Source: Candidatus Gottesmanbacteria bacterium (GTDB lineage Bacteria > Patescibacteriota > Microgenomatia > UBA10105 > UBA927). Taken from it: a DNA stretch of 48,223 bases. The position numbers and the translations under genes were made by a program. Each line of letters begins with the position of its first letter. Position 1 is the first letter of the stretch. Of this stretch, positions 38,634-46,521 are shown piece after piece. The stretch lies in NCBI GenBank assembly GCA_023245335.1, contig JAHFKK010000001.1, forward strand, positions 747,282-795,504. The letters run 5' to 3'. The notes below the pieces were generated by a model that was not told the origin of the DNA, did not search any database, and saw only the letters and a program-made list of their open reading frames with translations.

Positions 38634-38705
38634 CGGTAGCTCAACGGTAGAGCAGCAGCCTTTTAAGCTGTTGGTTCAGGGTTCGAGCCCCTGCCGACTC
38701 ACAAA
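38634..38705 (+). repeat. Direct repeat, right attachment site (tRNA-Lys pseudo-copy)
   Basis: cggtagctcaaCggtagagcagcagcc...ctgccgactcacaaa; 5' acceptor strand TACCCGG no longer pairs with CCGACTC. Confidence 0.9.
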
Positions 38706-38725
38706 ATAATATTTCTCAAAAGTAC

Positions 38726-39463
38726 CTATTTAAACAATAGGCGCTTTGTTACTTCTAACCCAGTATCCTTAAAGTACGAATTATGGTCACTCCCCATGTA
38801 ATCCGGACAATTAGAATGTGAAACACGTATGACATAATTATTATTTAACGTCGTATATGATGCGAAATACGGGGGATCAATTTCCTGTATGAGAAATTGT
38901 CTTCCATTGAGAGTTTGTATTTCCGAATGAGACGGGTTTGTAGCGTCTTTAGAGTGCGCTAAATTATTTTTCAACATGTCTTCCAGGGTCACGGCTGGTT
39001 CGTTTATCCATGCTGCCACGGAAATGACGCCGTAATCGTATTTGGTACATGGTGACATATATCCGTCCGGTTCCGATTTATACCCGGCAAAGATTTGACA
39101 TTGACTCACGAGATTTATGGAATCATTATATTCTTTGGATCCCGGATCGCCGGAAACATTATCAAATACGTGTTGCGCTCCACCGACTATCCATCCGACG
39201 GGAAAAAATATGCGGAGGCTATTGCTAAGCGCGGCGCAGGTGGGATTAGCTTCAAACCAGTGTATATTATCCGGTACATCTATATGTTTCAGGATAAATG
39301 TCGGTGTCGGATTCTGTGGGGTACTTTGCTGAACGCCGGATGGAGGTGATGCTGTTGGTTTGATATTTCTATACGCGATGATCCCTAATATTGCAGCTAA
39401 AGTGACGAGTACTGCCAGTGCTATGAATGCTGATTTCGCATACAAGACATCATGTTGTTTCAT
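38726..39463 (-). CDS. Single-TM hypothetical extracytoplasmic protein
   Basis: N-terminal TM, Pro/Ser/Thr-rich linker, Cys-containing ectodomain; TATACT-N6-ATG. Confidence 0.7.
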   Translation of the reverse strand: MKQHDVLYAKSAFIALAVLVTLAAILGIIAYRNIKPTASPPSGVQQSTPQNPTPTFILKHIDVPDNIHWFEANPTCAALSNSLRIFFPVGWIVGGAQHVFDNVSGDPGSKEYNDSINLVSQCQIFAGYKSEPDGYMSPCTKYDYGVISVAAWINEPAVTLEDMLKNNLAHSKDATNPSHSEIQTLNGRQFLIQEIDPPYFASYTTLNNNYVIRVSHSNCPDYMGSDHNSYFKDTGLEVTKRLLFK

Positions 39464-39532
39464 AGTTTCAGTATATCATTACTCGAAATTGAATATTAAT
39501 CATCAGATTACAAGCTATTGAAGTTCTACTCG

Positions 39533-39751
39533 TCAATAAACATGACCCACGATCTCTTTCGGTGTAGTCGCTGACCTTTTGAATCTACCGACGAGTTTAC
39601 CTGCGTGTAACACCATAATTCTGTCTGAAATCGCAAAGATATCCTCCATTCTGTGGTTTATGACGATAATCGAGATACTTCTTTTTTTGAGGTCGCGCGC
39701 CAAGGACAGGACCTTAGAGACCTCTTTGACCGCCAATGCAGCGATCGGCTC
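39533..39751 (-). pseudogene. Remnant of a sugar ABC transporter ATPase (RbsA/MglA-like C-terminal part)
   Basis: 'EPIAALAVKEVSKVLSLARDLKKRSISIIVINHRMEDIFAISDRIMVLHAGKLVGRFKRSATTPKEIVGHVY' preserves 'DEPxAALxVKE' and 'SHxxxxxxxxxDRIxVLxxGK' regions only; no Walker A in the frame. Confidence 0.7.
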
Positions 39752-39924
39752 CCATGTGCGTTTTTCCGTTCGGTAGAACTATATCGTTTATACTTATCCC
39801 GAATGCGACGTTTTCAATTGGCATGCAATATGAGTTGGCAGGTACATTCGGCCCGTATGATATCATTAACGAGGGATATTTCCAATCAACCAAGAATTGA
39901 TAGATGAAGGTATATAATGTCTGT

Positions 39925-40602
39925 ATGAAAATACGCATATTATACGGGGTTCCAGGCGCGAGAAAAGCAAAAGGGACGGTTATCATCGTTGATGTGTTCC
40001 GGGCAGCGACGCTCGAGGCATATTTATTACAACGGAACGCGGTGCACATCATTCCCGTTTCTACCGTAGAAGAAGCATTCAACCTCAAGCGCGCGAATAA
40101 AGACTATATTCTCGTCGGAGAGGAACAAGGCATATCCATCGAGGGCTTTGATAACGGGAACAGCCCGAAGGAAATCGTTCACGCGGATTTTACGGATAAA
40201 GTAATCGTACACCGAAGTTCGCAGGGCACGCAGGGGCTCATCAATGCGAAAGGGGCAGACGAGATCATTTTTGGCAGCTTTACCGTTACGGCGTCGATAG
40301 TAAAATATATTCGAGCAAGAAAACCGCAAGATGTTTCTATCGTTGCAATGGACGGGAAGGAAAGTGAGGACGACGTATTTGCCAAATTTCTTAAAGAACG
40401 GTTATTAGGTAAAAAACCGGATGCTGACAAAGTAATTCAAGGATTAAGAAGACATAAAGCAAGTCTATTGTTTTTAGATCCTCTGTATCCGCACCTTCCT
40501 AAGGAGGATCTTGAACTCTGTCTCAAAGTTGATATATTTGATTTCATCCCTATTCTAGAAATGGGAGATACGCATCCAATAGTGAAAAAGTTACGAATAT
40601 AG
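39925..40602 (+). CDS. 2-phosphosulfolactate phosphatase (ComB)-like protein
   Basis: 'VIIVDVFRAATLEAYLL...GEEQGISIEGFDNGNSPKEI...HRSSQGTQGLINAKGADEIIFGSFTVTASIVKYI'. Confidence 0.8.
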   Translation: MKIRILYGVPGARKAKGTVIIVDVFRAATLEAYLLQRNAVHIIPVSTVEEAFNLKRANKDYILVGEEQGISIEGFDNGNSPKEIVHADFTDKVIVHRSSQGTQGLINAKGADEIIFGSFTVTASIVKYIRARKPQDVSIVAMDGKESEDDVFAKFLKERLLGKKPDADKVIQGLRRHKASLLFLDPLYPHLPKEDLELCLKVDIFDFIPILEMGDTHPIVKKLRI

Positions 40603-40604
40603 AT

Positions 40605-41243
40605 ATGACCAAAAAAGAAAAAGCTCTGGAGATATTAAAGAGACTTTCGGCCGCCAATCCCCATCCCAAGGTGGAACTTGATTACTCGACACCTTTTGAA
40701 CTCCTTGCGGCAACCATCCTTGCCGCGCAGGCGACTGATAAGATGGTAAACACTCTGACCCCAGCACTATTTAAAAAGTACCCGACGATTAAAGCTTTTT
40801 CCGAAGCGAAGTCGGAAGACGTAGACAAAATGGTGGGTAAAGTCCTTTTCCACACCAACAAAGCGAAAAACATCGTCGCTTCAGCGAAAATCATCATGGA
40901 GAAGCACGGAGGGCAGGTCCCGAAGACGATGGAGGAGCTGGATGCGTTACCGGGAGTAGCCCGGAAAACCGCAAACGTGGTTCTCGGCAGTGCATTTGGG
41001 ATCGCATCCGGCATTGTCATAGATACCCATGGCATACGGTTATCAAACCGCTTGGGCCTGACGACGGAAAAGGATCCGGTGAAAATCGAGGAAGATCTCA
41101 TGAAGCTCATCCCAAAGGACAAATGGATTATCTTTGGCCACTTGCTCACCCTTCACGGCCGTCATATATGTACCGCACGCCCGCATACGTGCGAAGGCTG
41201 TCCGCTTGGCGACCTCTGTCCGGAATACAAGAACAGTAACTAA
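40605..41243 (+). CDS. nth: Endonuclease III
   Basis: 'LPGVARKTANVVLGSAFGIASGIVIDTHGIRLSNRLGL' HhH-GPD; FeS cluster 'CTARPHTCEGCPLGDLCP'. Confidence 0.97.
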   Translation: MTKKEKALEILKRLSAANPHPKVELDYSTPFELLAATILAAQATDKMVNTLTPALFKKYPTIKAFSEAKSEDVDKMVGKVLFHTNKAKNIVASAKIIMEKHGGQVPKTMEELDALPGVARKTANVVLGSAFGIASGIVIDTHGIRLSNRLGLTTEKDPVKIEEDLMKLIPKDKWIIFGHLLTLHGRHICTARPHTCEGCPLGDLCPEYKNSN

Positions 41244-41374
41244 CGCACGAGCTCCCTGTAATTGATTCTTTTTTTCAAGCGGCTTACCATTGGTGTAGGA
41301 TAGATCTTTTCTATACGTGTAACTTTTCTTTGTGACATACGTTACAATAATAGAGAAAGGTGGTGAGGGATATC

Positions 41375-41560
41375 ATGTGTTATAACTGCGGATGCGGGAT
41401 GGCGGACGATGATCACGACAACCCGAAAAACATAACCACGAAAACATTTGAAGAAGCGGCCAAGGCGACAGGCATAAAAGCAGATGATGCCAAACGGTTT
41501 ACGAAAGAACTTCTGGAAGTAGAGGAGGTTGCCAAGAAATCACCGGCAACTACATCGTGA
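41375..41560 (+). CDS. Small Cys-rich N-terminus hypothetical protein
   Basis: MCYNCGCGMADDDHDNPKNITTKTFEEAAKATG...; SD-like GGTGGTGAGG upstream; ORF from 41360. Confidence 0.65.
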   Translation: MCYNCGCGMADDDHDNPKNITTKTFEEAAKATGIKADDAKRFTKELLEVEEVAKKSPATTS

Positions 41561-42476
41561 GTTCAACCCGGTAGACAAAGAAATCTTTGCCTCCGAGCTC
41601 ATACTTGTACCGCTCGCTCCCCTGTAAGAAGTTATACGAGGTGATCTTCTGTGAGATGGCCCATTCGATCATTTTGGATTTCAGATAGAATCCTGCGCCC
41701 ACGTAGTCTTCGTTGTAGCCCGAATTATAGAGAAGAAGAGAACCCTGAGTGCGAAACGCGACCGCTGTCGCTAGGACGTTGGTATCGAGTGCGAGTGTGA
41801 ACTGCATGATGCTTTCGCCGATGGAGACAGAGAGGTTTTGAAAAAAACGCTGCATCGGATCTGTCAAAAATATCTTTTTGTCGGAATCCCGCAGCATGAG
41901 CTTGATAAGAAGGTCGAGATCAGTCGATTCCCCCTGTGTCACAGAGATGGTAGTTCCAGTATGCGCGGCCTCAAATTTACGCATTTTCCTTTTGAGCTCA
42001 TGGCGGTCTTTGCGATCCAGCAATGCCATATACGCCTCAAAGGAATTCGGAAGAGTGAGGATCGGAGTCGTATCTTCTTTTTGTATGTCAGCGCCTTTTT
42101 GTGACCGGAAAAAGGCGAGCGTTGCAGAATCTTCAGGAATGTTCCGCAGGATGAGGCGCTTGGCGCCTTGCATCCGTATGATTCCGAGTGCTTTAAGCCA
42201 AACCGCTTTTTTGGCAGGATCGGAACCGATTGCATCCAGATAGTCCGCAATTTCTTCGCCGCCGCTGAAATGAGCAATTGCGTTTTTGACTGCAAGCGGT
42301 ATGAGGACTCCTGCTGGGACGTCGGCGATAATCATCGGCTGCTCGCCGTCTCCCAAAGAGGAAAACCATTGGGCGTGCCATTTTTTGGTATAAAAGGGAT
42401 ATGCGTGGGTGTCATGGGACAGAGTGGTCGTCCAGACGGTATCGAGTTCGGGGATAAATTGCGAAAAGACATCCAT
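41550..42476 (-). CDS. FemAB/BioF2-like GNAT acyltransferase
   Basis: 'DRKDRHELKRKMRKFEAAHTGTTISVTQGESTDLDLLIKLM...LLLYNSGYNEDYVGAGFYLKSKMIEWAISQKITSYNFLQGSERYKYELG'. Confidence 0.85.
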   Translation of the reverse strand: MDVFSQFIPELDTVWTTTLSHDTHAYPFYTKKWHAQWFSSLGDGEQPMIIADVPAGVLIPLAVKNAIAHFSGGEEIADYLDAIGSDPAKKAVWLKALGIIRMQGAKRLILRNIPEDSATLAFFRSQKGADIQKEDTTPILTLPNSFEAYMALLDRKDRHELKRKMRKFEAAHTGTTISVTQGESTDLDLLIKLMLRDSDKKIFLTDPMQRFFQNLSVSIGESIMQFTLALDTNVLATAVAFRTQGSLLLYNSGYNEDYVGAGFYLKSKMIEWAISQKITSYNFLQGSERYKYELGGKDFFVYRVELTM

Positions 42477-42495
42477 ACCGTGTATTATAGCCTAC

Positions 42496-43200
42496 ATGGA
42501 GAAGAAAAAATCCGTCCTCGTCGTGACCGCCCATCCCGATGACGAAGCATTCGGTCCTTCCGGGCTCATCGCAAAGATTTCTGCAACGCATGATGTGCAC
42601 CTTGTATGCGTCACAGACGGTGCCTCCGACAGCAGGTTCCACCCGCTGGGACCCAAATTGGGTCCGCTTCGCCGTGAAGAGCTCAAGAAATCTGCACATA
42701 TATTGGGAGTGAAAAAGGTTCACTTTCTCAACTATAAGGACGGCACGCTTTCCAACAACCTCTATCACGAGGTCGCAGAAAAGTTGACCGCCATAGCCAA
42801 AGATATCAATCCTACCTTTATCATTACGATGGAAAATAGGGGAGTATCGGGGCATTTGGATCATGTAGCGGTCTCCATGATTGCAAGTTTTGTGTATCGC
42901 AACATGCCGTCCATAGACGCTATCCTCTATCACGTCGCGAGTAAAGAGTCGAGCGAGAGCATGAAGGATTACTTCATCTATTTCCCGCCGGGATTTGAAA
43001 AGAAGGATGTGGACCTCGTCGTAGACATCTCGGATGTTCTCGACAAAAAGATAGCAGCTGCCAAATGCCATGATACGCAGATGAAAGACGTCCTACGTGT
43101 CACCAAGCGCTGGCTCGTAGTCCCGAAAGAAGAATGGTATTTGGTCACGAAACGGCGCAATTTTGCAGATGCCTCATTCTTTACAAATCAAAAATTGTGA
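42496..43200 (+). CDS. PIG-L/LmbE family deacetylase
   Basis: 'VLVVTAHPDDEAFGPSGLIAKIS...NRGVSGHLDHVAVSMIA'. Confidence 0.95.
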   Translation: MEKKKSVLVVTAHPDDEAFGPSGLIAKISATHDVHLVCVTDGASDSRFHPLGPKLGPLRREELKKSAHILGVKKVHFLNYKDGTLSNNLYHEVAEKLTAIAKDINPTFIITMENRGVSGHLDHVAVSMIASFVYRNMPSIDAILYHVASKESSESMKDYFIYFPPGFEKKDVDLVVDISDVLDKKIAAAKCHDTQMKDVLRVTKRWLVVPKEEWYLVTKRRNFADASFFTNQKL

Positions 43201-43232
43201 ACTATGGTTGGGGTGAAAGGGAGGTAGTAACG

Positions 43233-43538
43233 ATGAAAATTAGCACTTTTTCTTCCAAAGGCGCAGAACACACAAGTGTCACACGCGGTAGAGAGCGGGC
43301 ATCAATTAATTTATCAGGAACTGTTCGAGTCCTTGCGCGTCCTGACAGGAGACATGGCGTCGTGGTATTGATTCGGTCCAAAGGTAAACAGCCACGGCTT
43401 GAAGTGGATGGCCAGTTCCATAGAGACGCAAATATATTTCATCTGTTGCCGAATGCATCGATGGCTATATTCGCTCGTCGAAGAATGGCCAGCGGAAACA
43501 TGCAGGTAGAAGCTCAAATTCAGGCACCGAGGAGATAG
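43233..43538 (+). CDS. Small basic hypothetical protein
   Basis: MKISTFSSKGAEHTSVTRGRERASINLSGTVRV...; SD GGGAGGTAGT upstream. Confidence 0.5.
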   Translation: MKISTFSSKGAEHTSVTRGRERASINLSGTVRVLARPDRRHGVVVLIRSKGKQPRLEVDGQFHRDANIFHLLPNASMAIFARRRMASGNMQVEAQIQAPRR

Positions 43539-43554
43539 TTAAAGATATTATTGT

Positions 43555-43992
43555 TTAACGTTTCGATTTTTTGACCAATTTGGCGACATAGACGATTTCC
43601 CGTACTTCCCCGTCGTCGCCTTCTATTTCGTTGGTACCGGAGAGTCTGGCGTATTCACGCAGATATTCGGATTGTGCGCCACTCAATTCCTTGTTTTCCG
43701 TAGAGAGGTCTTTAATTTTTTCTTCGAGTTGCTTATTGGCCGGCACATTTAAAACATTGAGTTTGGCTTTCCCTTTTTCCTTCGCCGCTTCCTTGGCCTT
43801 TTCTGCGGCTGTACGATAGGTCTCGTCGTTAAGGAGTGCGCTCTCTAGCATCTCTTTGAGCTTTTTGAGTTCGGACTTATTGCGGTCCATGGTGGTCATG
43901 CCCTGCTTGATCATTGATTCGAGCTCAAGGACGGTGTCTGCGCTTGTCGTATCATTTGTACTTGGTTGGGGAGAAGAATCTTGTGTATCCAT
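43555..43992 (-). CDS. Coiled-coil hypothetical protein
   Basis: 145 aa, Glu/Lys heptad-rich. Confidence 0.65.
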   Translation of the reverse strand: MDTQDSSPQPSTNDTTSADTVLELESMIKQGMTTMDRNKSELKKLKEMLESALLNDETYRTAAEKAKEAAKEKGKAKLNVLNVPANKQLEEKIKDLSTENKELSGAQSEYLREYARLSGTNEIEGDDGEVREIVYVAKLVKKSKR

Positions 43993-44040
43993 ATCATCCT
44001 ATTTAAAAGAAATGAAGCCGGAGATGCAAGAGGGAGTTTA

Positions 44041-45315
44041 TCAAGTGACGGCCTCTATCGGCGTATTGACGCCTTGCCAGATACCGTTGCCGTTTAAAAT
44101 GTCATAACTTAACTTCGTGAGATTTCCGAGCTCGTTCCCTGTGCCATGCGCGGCAAACCATGAGGATTCGGATATGGCCCGGTATAAGACGTGCATCGCA
44201 AGACCCCGTTTTTCCTGTTCGCTCGGATGTAGTTTGAGAAATTCAGAGATGAGGGCCTCCTGATGAGCAGGGGAAGCTGCGGCCGCAGTCACCAGCCAGT
44301 CAATCGCCTCTCCGGGAAGACCGATATGGGACCTGTCTCCTCCCGTGACGGTAAAAAATGAGACACGGTCGGGGGTTTCCGAACGGTGTATATTGCCGGG
44401 ATACAGAGCACCATGAACGACCGTGAGGTGTTTCTGGGCTTCCGGGTTATCTACCTGACCGTTCTGATGAGGGAAGATCGCGAGATTGTTGCGTATCGTC
44501 TGCTCGAGAGCACTCGATACCTTAAATGACGGGTCAATGGCAGCAAATTCCTTTTCCATGGCGGCCGTTTTGCCGGTGAGCTCCCGCAGCCGATCCGTCG
44601 CCGCGGTTGGATTTACCCACCACTCTTGGCCGCGCAGTGCGGTAAGCGGGTTGTCCGGATGCAAGAGGCTTTCCGGTGGTACTGTTTGATGATTTTGAGC
44701 AAGGTATGCGCGGAAGTCGTTTAGATTGGGATGTATCGCGTCGAGAACGTGTACGAGCTGTCGGGCGTCGGAATCAGTGAGACGCTCGGTATCAAGCGCA
44801 TGAATACCCAAGGATCCGGATCCCTTGCCGATACTGTGGAGATATGGACGATATTGATCGAGAGTCACGAACCGTCCATCAGGGAGTGTATCGATCATCG
44901 TCACTTTCGGTAGGGGAGAAAAGCCGTTTTCTTTATTCCAATGGGCAGCTACGTAGTCCCCGACGGATTGCCTATACGCCGCGAGATTGGCGTCAAAACG
45001 CAGGAGGGTATCTTTCTTGGTTGGGAAGTGGACGACGTCCGTAAGTTTGCCGCCGGCTTCCGTTTTGACCGGGATAACCGCCATAGATCGGTCAGCCGTG
45101 AGAAAGAGTTTGTATCCTGGGGCCAGATCCTCCGTATCCGGTGCCATGATGCCGCCTCCGCGATATGCAACAAGCGGTTCGGTCATTTGGCGGTGATTTT
45201 TGGAAAGAGTAGCGGTAAGCTCTGTTACTGCGGCCGCGTCTGTTTCTTTCCAAGCCACGTGTGTCGGTAGTTCGTATCGTCTCACCGTCATGTGTTCTTG
45301 AGGGATTTCCGGCAT
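44041..45315 (-). CDS. Diverged APH/kinase-fold protein
   Basis: 'HLTVVHGALYPGNIHRSETPDRVSFFTVTGGDRSHIGLPGEAIDWLVTAA' resembles the APH HGDxxxxN...D region. Confidence 0.6.
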   Translation of the reverse strand: MPEIPQEHMTVRRYELPTHVAWKETDAAAVTELTATLSKNHRQMTEPLVAYRGGGIMAPDTEDLAPGYKLFLTADRSMAVIPVKTEAGGKLTDVVHFPTKKDTLLRFDANLAAYRQSVGDYVAAHWNKENGFSPLPKVTMIDTLPDGRFVTLDQYRPYLHSIGKGSGSLGIHALDTERLTDSDARQLVHVLDAIHPNLNDFRAYLAQNHQTVPPESLLHPDNPLTALRGQEWWVNPTAATDRLRELTGKTAAMEKEFAAIDPSFKVSSALEQTIRNNLAIFPHQNGQVDNPEAQKHLTVVHGALYPGNIHRSETPDRVSFFTVTGGDRSHIGLPGEAIDWLVTAAAASPAHQEALISEFLKLHPSEQEKRGLAMHVLYRAISESSWFAAHGTGNELGNLTKLSYDILNGNGIWQGVNTPIEAVT

Positions 45316-45388
45316 GTAAATAAGTATATACTATTGAATGCAGATTTGCCGCTTTTCATGCTTTCGTTCCTGCGCTAAAATATAATTC

Positions 45389-46033
45389 ATGAAATACGAG
45401 TACGGTGTCATTGCGGCGCTTGTCATCGCGTGTATTGTGCTTGCTCTACGATTTATGGGTACTTCATCAGACCAAAGCATACTTGGGAAAACCTCATCAT
45501 CCAGCCCGCGGCCAACGTCGTCTGTCGCGCAACCGCCGGCCTTCACTCTCGACAAAACGAAGTCCTATGCCGCCGTGCTTCATACGGACAAAGGCAATAT
45601 TACAATTGCGCTTCACGCGAAAGAAACACCGATTACCGTCAATAATTTCGTCTATCTGTCAAACAAAGGGTTTTACAACAACACCATATTTCATAGAGTT
45701 ATCAACGGCTTTATGATCCAGGGCGGAGATCCCAAGGGGAACGGAACGGGCGGGCCGGGATACCGATTTGATGATGAGCCGTTTACCGGGACATACACCA
45801 GGGGAACGGTCGCGATGGCAAACAGCGGTCCCAATACGAACGGCAGTCAGTTTTTCATCGTTCAGGCGGATACGGATCTTCAGAAAGACTACGTGATATT
45901 TGGTACGGTGACGGATGGCATGAGTGTCGTAGATGATATAGCTACAGCTCCGGTTAAGATGAGCGCCTCGGGAAAGAATTCCACACCGGTTAATCCGGTG
46001 ACCGTTACGTCGCTAGAAATAAACGCTCGCTGA
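45389..46033 (+). CDS. Membrane-anchored cyclophilin-type peptidyl-prolyl isomerase
   Basis: 'NNTIFHRVINGFMIQGGDPKGNGTGGPGYRFDDEPFTGTYTRGTVAMANSGPNTNGSQFFI'. Confidence 0.97.
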   Translation: MKYEYGVIAALVIACIVLALRFMGTSSDQSILGKTSSSSPRPTSSVAQPPAFTLDKTKSYAAVLHTDKGNITIALHAKETPITVNNFVYLSNKGFYNNTIFHRVINGFMIQGGDPKGNGTGGPGYRFDDEPFTGTYTRGTVAMANSGPNTNGSQFFIVQADTDLQKDYVIFGTVTDGMSVVDDIATAPVKMSASGKNSTPVNPVTVTSLEINAR

Positions 46034-46080
46034 AGCCGTTTGTGTTTTTGGCGTGTATTCGTGACCGATGAGCCGTATGT

Positions 46081-46503
46081 TTATTTACCGAAGCCGACGA
46101 GGATCGCGCCTATCGACATAAGCGCCGCTCCCAAAACTATGGGGAGTGTGATTTTTTCTTTGAGAATGAGCGCCGCAAGAATGATCGTGATGACCAGGCT
46201 TAATTTATCTATAGGCGATACGTGTGAGGCCTCCCCCAATTGCAGTGCTCGGAAATAAAAGAGCCATGATAGCCCGGTCGCAATTCCCGATAATACCAGG
46301 AAAAGCAACGAAAAACGGGAGAGCGTCACCAGTTGCTTCGCTGTACCCTGTGCCAATACTATCCCCCAGGCAAAAAGAAGTATGACCACGGTACGTATGG
46401 CTGTCGCCAGATTTGAATCGACGTTTTTGATCCCTATTTTCGCAAGTATTGCGGTCAACGCCGCAAAGAACGCGGAGAGGAGAGCATAAATGAACCATGT
46501 CAT
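46081..46503 (-). CDS. EamA/DMT-family small transporter
   Basis: 'MTWFIYALLSAFFAALTAILAKIGIKNVDSNLATAIRT...ALQLGEASHVSPIDKLSLVITIILAALILKEKI'. Confidence 0.93.
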   Translation of the reverse strand: MTWFIYALLSAFFAALTAILAKIGIKNVDSNLATAIRTVVILLFAWGIVLAQGTAKQLVTLSRFSLLFLVLSGIATGLSWLFYFRALQLGEASHVSPIDKLSLVITIILAALILKEKITLPIVLGAALMSIGAILVGFGK

Positions 46504-46521
46504 ATATGTAGTATACCTTTC

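Larger units (their letters stand above)
33284..38705. mobile_element. tRNA-Lys-integrated mini-element (excised circle about 5,350 bp)
   Basis: 72-bp direct repeats (33284-33355 and 38634-38705, one mismatch) flank a tyrosine recombinase, a nuclease/ATPase cassette, and replication- and terminase-like genes; AT-rich compared with flanks. Confidence 0.9.

Noticed and set aside
38631-38702. Second functional tRNA-Lys gene
   Set aside because: The body is identical, but the 5' acceptor strand (TACCCGG) mismatches the 3' strand (CCGACTC) at several positions; this fits an attachment-site remnant better.
33284-38705. Complete prophage
   Set aside because: No large terminase, portal, capsid, tail or lysis genes; only recombinase, replication-like and TerS-like genes, so it is called a mini-element instead.
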